Assembly (NCBI GenBank): GCA_017458225.1
Contig: JAFTFX010000026.1
Span: 62,001-126,000 of the forward strand
DNA length: 64,000 nucleotides
From: Prevotella sp.
Lineage (GTDB): Bacteria > Bacteroidota > Bacteroidia > Bacteroidales > Bacteroidaceae
Reading direction: 5' to 3'
The notes under the pieces are model-generated. The model made no database searches. It was not told the origin of the DNA and saw only the letters and a program-made list of their open reading frames with translations. Within the stretch, counting starts at the first letter, position 1. The number at the start of each line of letters is the position of its first letter. A program made the translations under genes and the position numbers. Below, piece after piece: positions 60,181 through 64,000 of the stretch.

Positions 60181-62568
60181 ATGCGAAACGTATTCAGAAA
60201 TCTATGGTATATGGTGCGCCGCTTCAAGTCGGCGTATGTGCTGAACCTGCTGGGGCTGAGTCTGGCCTTTGCCTCGTTCTTCGTCATCATGACGCAGGTG
60301 AACTACGACCTAGGCTATAACAAAAGTTTTACAGAGCACGAAAAGCTGTTCCGCCTGACCATGAAGTTAGGGCCTGGCATGGAGGACTATGGCGTGACGC
60401 TGCCCCGCCCACTGGTGGAACAGTTGGCGGCAGCGTCGCCGCATATCAAGGGCTATGGCATCGAAGAAGGCTGGACAAGAATCGACCAGTTTATGTTGGG
60501 CAATCAGGAGTATTCGCTCAATCTTGTGTATGGCATCAACGACTTTATGAGCGTATTCAAGCCGACCGTCATTTGCGGTGACTTGAAGGGATTGAACCAG
60601 TTGCCCAATATCGTGCTGCCGCGTTCAGAAGCCATGCGCATCTTTGGCACTGCCGATGCAGTGGGCAAGACCCTGAAATACAAATGGGTGGAAGGTTGGA
60701 TCTTCAATGTGTGTGCCGTGATCGAAGACTATCCGGAGAACAACTTCCTGCACGGCATCAGTTTCAGAGGCACTAATGAAAACGAAGGCAACTACCGCAA
60801 CTGGAACTATCAGGCTTATATCCGTGTGGACGATACAGCCAACCTGCCGAACGTGATTACCGCCATGCGCCAGAAAGCCATCGAGTTGTTCAAAGATGAC
60901 TTCAACTTGACATCCCCAAAAGAGGAGGAAGCCCTGCAAGTGGTGTTGACACCTATTGCCGATACCCATTTCGCGAAAGACCTCAGCAAGGATTCGCCCA
61001 ACATCAAGTCGGTCAGCAGGAGTTCCGTCTATCTGCTCATCTGCTTCTCGCTGCTCATCGTCGTGATAGCCGCCGTCAACTTCATGAACTTCACGCTGGC
61101 CGAGACACCACTGCGCATCCGCAGCATCAACACGCAGAAAGTGTTGGGCGCATCGACGGCCAGTCTGCGCGGCAGTCTGCTGGCCGAGGCCGTCATCATC
61201 AGTCTGCTGGCATTCGTGGGGGCAATGGCAATGGTGTATGTGGCTCACGACTTAGGTTTGCAGAAGCTGGTGCAGGGCAGCATCCTGCTGCAGGATAACC
61301 TGTGGCTGGCAGGCGTCACCCTGCTCATCAGCATCGTGGTGGGACTGTTGGCCGGGGCCTATCCGTCGTACTACGTCACATCCTTCCCGCCTGCACTGGT
61401 GCTGAAAGGCTCGTTCGGCCTGTCGCCTAAGGGGCGCGTTCTGCGCACTTCGCTGATCTGCCTGCAATTCGTCGTGTCGTTCATGCTGGTCATCGGCGTG
61501 GGTATCATGTATCTGCAGAGCTATCTCATCTTCCACACCGACTACGGCTTCGACAAGGACGAGGTGATGGTGGTGCCGACGGCACCTGACACGCGCAACC
61601 ATGCTGATGCCATCGATGCCGACCTGCGCAAGATTCCCGGCGTAGAGGGAGCAAGCCTGGCGCAGAGCGTCCTTGGCTGCAGCGACCGCTATCAGACGTG
61701 GGGCCGGGGCGAAGGCGACAAGCACATGACGTTTGCTTGCATCTTCGTGGACTGGCGGTTCCTCGACGTGATGGGCATCGACATCGTGGAGGGGCGCAAC
61801 TTCCGCAAGACGGATGGCGATGTGTATATCTTCAATGAGTCAGCAAAGAAAAAATATCCCTGGCTCACCGTCGACAAGCCCATCAATGATGAAGACATGA
61901 CTGTGGTCGGTTTCTGCAAGGACATCAAGTATGCCACCCTGCGCGTGGACGACAGCCAGCTGCCTATAGCCTTCATGGTGCCTGGCCCGAAGGGCTACTA
62001 TTGGAATGATGGGTATTGGCGCAATGTGCTGATGGTGCGTGTGGCAAAGGGAGTAGACAAGCGCGAGGCCAAGCAGAAGGTGCTGGAAACGGTGTTGAAG
62101 TACGAGCACGACAACGAGCTCACCGTGAACGACCTGCACTACATGGACGACAGGTTGGAGGAATCTTACCAGCAGGAGCGCCTCTTCACCAAGCAGATTC
62201 TGCTGTTCTCCCTGCTGGCCATCCTCATCAGCGTCATCGGCGTGTTTGGCATGACCATGTTCGAGAGCGAATACCGCCGCAAAGAGATAGGCATCCGCAA
62301 GGTGTTTGGCAGTTCCACCAAGGAAATACTGCTGATGTTCAACCGCCGTTATCTGTATATCCTGCTGGCATGCTTTGCGGTAGCGGCCCCCATCGGCTAT
62401 CTGTTGGGTGTGCACTGGCTCAAAGGCTTCGCCGTTCGCACCGCCATCTCGCCCTTGCTGTTCGTGGTGTCTTTCCTCCTCATCACCTTGATTACTATGC
62501 TGACAGTAACTTGTCAAAGTTGGAAGAATGCCAATGAGAATCCTATAAACAGCATCAAAACCGAATAA
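60181..62568 (+). CDS. FtsX/MacB-type ABC permease 2
   Basis: 795 residues, same architecture as permease 1 (signal-anchor VLNLLGLSLAFASFFVIMTQ, two FtsX blocks ending in FESEYRRKEIGIRKVFGSSTKEILLMF) but divergent in sequence. It starts 7 nt after permease 1, so the genes are co-transcribed. Confidence 0.9.
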   Translation: MRNVFRNLWYMVRRFKSAYVLNLLGLSLAFASFFVIMTQVNYDLGYNKSFTEHEKLFRLTMKLGPGMEDYGVTLPRPLVEQLAAASPHIKGYGIEEGWTRIDQFMLGNQEYSLNLVYGINDFMSVFKPTVICGDLKGLNQLPNIVLPRSEAMRIFGTADAVGKTLKYKWVEGWIFNVCAVIEDYPENNFLHGISFRGTNENEGNYRNWNYQAYIRVDDTANLPNVITAMRQKAIELFKDDFNLTSPKEEEALQVVLTPIADTHFAKDLSKDSPNIKSVSRSSVYLLICFSLLIVVIAAVNFMNFTLAETPLRIRSINTQKVLGASTASLRGSLLAEAVIISLLAFVGAMAMVYVAHDLGLQKLVQGSILLQDNLWLAGVTLLISIVVGLLAGAYPSYYVTSFPPALVLKGSFGLSPKGRVLRTSLICLQFVVSFMLVIGVGIMYLQSYLIFHTDYGFDKDEVMVVPTAPDTRNHADAIDADLRKIPGVEGASLAQSVLGCSDRYQTWGRGEGDKHMTFACIFVDWRFLDVMGIDIVEGRNFRKTDGDVYIFNESAKKKYPWLTVDKPINDEDMTVVGFCKDIKYATLRVDDSQLPIAFMVPGPKGYYWNDGYWRNVLMVRVAKGVDKREAKQKVLETVLKYEHDNELTVNDLHYMDDRLEESYQQERLFTKQILLFSLLAILISVIGVFGMTMFESEYRRKEIGIRKVFGSSTKEILLMFNRRYLYILLACFAVAAPIGYLLGVHWLKGFAVRTAISPLLFVVSFLLITLITMLTVTCQSWKNANENPINSIKTE

Positions 62569-62582
62569 TAACAACCGTCGTT

Positions 62583-64000
62583 ATGGATATATTTGCCAAG
62601 GGCCAGGGAGCCCTTATCAAAATCACGTCGCTGGCTATCGGCCTGACCATAGGACTGGTGCTGATAGCGAAGGTGCAACTGGAGCGCAACTACGACCGCT
62701 GCATTGCAGACAAGGAACATGTGTATGCTATAGGGGAGTCGTTCACCAAAGAGGGAACCGACCCTGCCGAGTATGAGAATACGCCAGGCGGAGCCATCCC
62801 TGCACTGTGCCGCTATATCCCTGAAATCGTGGTGGGAACGCGCTACACCTATCAGTTTGTGAACGAGAAGCTGACCCTCGAAAGGCTACGGGGAGGCAAC
62901 GGTACGTCGGGAATGGACGGCAGTCGCTATGCGTTTGACAATGCCGCGTTTGCCGACTCCTGCTTCTTCGACATCTTCAATACTGAGATTCTGCAAGGCG
63001 ACGCGAAGAGGATTCTGAGCACCGCTGGACAATGCCTCATTAGCCGGCGGCTCAGCGAGAAGATGGGCGGCGATGTTGTGGGCAAGACCTTTACGTTTGT
63101 GGCGGCACCCGGCAAACCGATGACCATCGGCGGTGTGTTTGACACTTTCGACGAGAACAGCAGCTTCAGTCTGCTTGACATAGTGATGTCCATGCCTTCC
63201 ATTGGTACATATTCCTATGATGGCACCAGCAATCTGATGGGTAACGACCGTTACCACTCGTATGTTAGACTGCGTGCCGATGCCGACATGAAGAAGGTGG
63301 AGCAGGAAATGGACAAGATGCTGAAAGAGCAGTTGCCCTGGGAGGAACTGAAAGTTGCAGGCATCGAGGACTATCATTTCACGTTCAGTCCCACGAGTGG
63401 AAGCCGTATGAAGAACCAGACGGTACGCACCACCTGCATCATTCTCAGTATCGTAGCCTTTGTGATGCTCTTTACAGCCGTGATGAACTATATCCTTGTG
63501 GTCATCAGCACGATGGTGGGCAAGGCCCGACTGGTGGCTATCCGCAAAGTGCTGGGTGCGCCAAGCCGCGAGTTCTACCTGACGGCGTTGAAGGAGGCCG
63601 CAGCCTGTCTGTTGCTGGCATTGCTCGTCATGGGGCTGCTGCTCACGGCCGGACAGGACTGGATTCGCGAACTGATGGGTGCCAGTGTCTTGACACTCTT
63701 CTCTTGCCAGACGTGGCTGGTGCTGACGGCAGTATGTCTTATCGTACTCGTCTGCTGCGGTCTGTTGCCAGGCTATATTTATTCGCGTATTCCAATGGTC
63801 TATGCCTACCGGCTGTTCTCAGAGAACAAGCGCCTCTGGAAACTGTCGCTGCTGGCCTTCCAGTTTGTGCTCTCCACGATGTTGCTCTACATTCTCAGCA
63901 CCATCTATCGCCAGTACGACTACATGCTGAACAAAGACTTGGGCTATGAATATAAGAATGTGGCCTATATTGAGATTCCTCAACGGTCGGACTCTACGTT
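62583..64000 (+). CDS. FtsX/MacB-type ABC permease 3, N-terminal part (cut by window edge)
   Basis: About 472 residues are open to the window end, starting MDIFAKGQGALIKITSLAIG with a membrane helix. A MacB-like periplasmic domain follows (ERNYDRCIADKEHVYAIGES...ISRRLSEKMGGDVVGKTFTF), then the first FtsX block (FVMLFTAVMNYILVVISTMV, ARLVAIRKVLGAPSREFYLT) and the start of the second half. It begins 14 nt after permease 2. Confidence 0.88.
   Translation, partial: MDIFAKGQGALIKITSLAIGLTIGLVLIAKVQLERNYDRCIADKEHVYAIGESFTKEGTDPAEYENTPGGAIPALCRYIPEIVVGTRYTYQFVNEKLTLERLRGGNGTSGMDGSRYAFDNAAFADSCFFDIFNTEILQGDAKRILSTAGQCLISRRLSEKMGGDVVGKTFTFVAAPGKPMTIGGVFDTFDENSSFSLLDIVMSMPSIGTYSYDGTSNLMGNDRYHSYVRLRADADMKKVEQEMDKMLKEQLPWEELKVAGIEDYHFTFSPTSGSRMKNQTVRTTCIILSIVAFVMLFTAVMNYILVVISTMVGKARLVAIRKVLGAPSREFYLTALKEAAACLLLALLVMGLLLTAGQDWIRELMGASVLTLFSCQTWLVLTAVCLIVLVCCGLLPGYIYSRIPMVYAYRLFSENKRLWKLSLLAFQFVLSTMLLYILSTIYRQYDYMLNKDLGYEYKNVAYIEIPQRSDST

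Noticed and set aside
1..64000. tRNA, rRNA or other standard structural RNA genes
   Set aside because: No cloverleaf with GTTCRA-type T-loop or rRNA core motif was recognised when reading the intergenic gaps; a covariance-model scan would be decisive.

Overview
The window looks like chromosomal DNA of a gut or rumen Bacteroidales bacterium, most likely Prevotella in the broad sense. The evidence is direct: promoters carry the Bacteroidetes -7 box TAnnTTTG, several with a TTTG-like -33 box 19-21 nt upstream. There is also a TonB-dependent receptor with a DUF4876 lipoprotein and a DUF6850-type barrel, five secreted proteins that share a C-terminal YnLxG...GlYIxxGKKvxxK motif, BspA-like leucine-rich repeats, and Prevotella-style short peptides. 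I see no rRNA, tRNA, CRISPR array or intact IS element.

Layout. 1-1023: start of asd (cut by the edge) and a secreted thioredoxin-like protein. 1058-9253: type I restriction-modification (R-M) operon 1 (minus), in the order hsdM, BRO-N/Fic, hsdS, four-helix-bundle gene, hsdR; this HsdR carries a C-terminal LexA/UmuD-type self-cleaving peptidase domain. 9254-13360: a 22-nt periodic intergenic array, then a cation/proton antiporter, a LolD-like ATPase and a CvfB-like RNA-binding protein. 13382-20279: type I R-M operon 2 (minus), in the order hsdR, a DUF1016 nuclease, hsdS with a G8 tract between its two halves, hsdM. 20355-28804: a minus operon of pantothenate kinase, zinc metalloprotease (apparently frameshifted near its end), DUF4876-like protein, GH127/146 L-arabinofuranosidase and a small membrane protein. 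29010-30293: tandem deoxynucleoside kinases. 30396-38607: secreted surface proteins, including one with InlB-like repeats and a dockerin, and a 69-aa peptide gene. 38989-39894: PemK-type toxin-antitoxin pair bracketed by 55-nt direct repeats. 39938-45902: TonB receptor, DUF4876 and DUF6850 operon; 46058-48892: M16 peptidase; 48907-49809: gluQ. 50012-51489: a RegA/ActR-type two-component pair. 51739-52875: orphan MNT nucleotidyltransferase and a scar made of a decayed mobile-element gene and a deleted tatC. 53027-64000: TolC, HlyD-type adaptor, DUF4840 lipoprotein, an AAA_14/DUF4143 ATPase and three consecutive FtsX/MacB-like permeases, the last cut by the window edge.

How it may work together. 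Two unrelated type I R-M systems sit 4 kb apart. System 1 has three unusual additions (Fic, four-helix bundle, UmuD-like domain on the motor subunit), which suggests that its restriction activity can be switched by DNA damage or by AMPylation (inference). System 2 looks phase-variable through the G8 tract. In the efflux region the same 49-nt element (a TGTCTAA half-site plus a TGTCTAAT-N-TTAGACA palindrome) lies exactly 49 nt upstream of the -7 boxes of tolC and of the first permease, which points to coordinated control, plausibly by the nearby response regulator.

A recurring theme is short periodic non-coding DNA of unrelated sequence: 8-nt arrays before three start codons, 10-nt arrays on both sides of the four-helix-bundle gene, and 21-22-nt arrays in three intergenic gaps. 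Two REP-like elements have also been absorbed into coding sequence.
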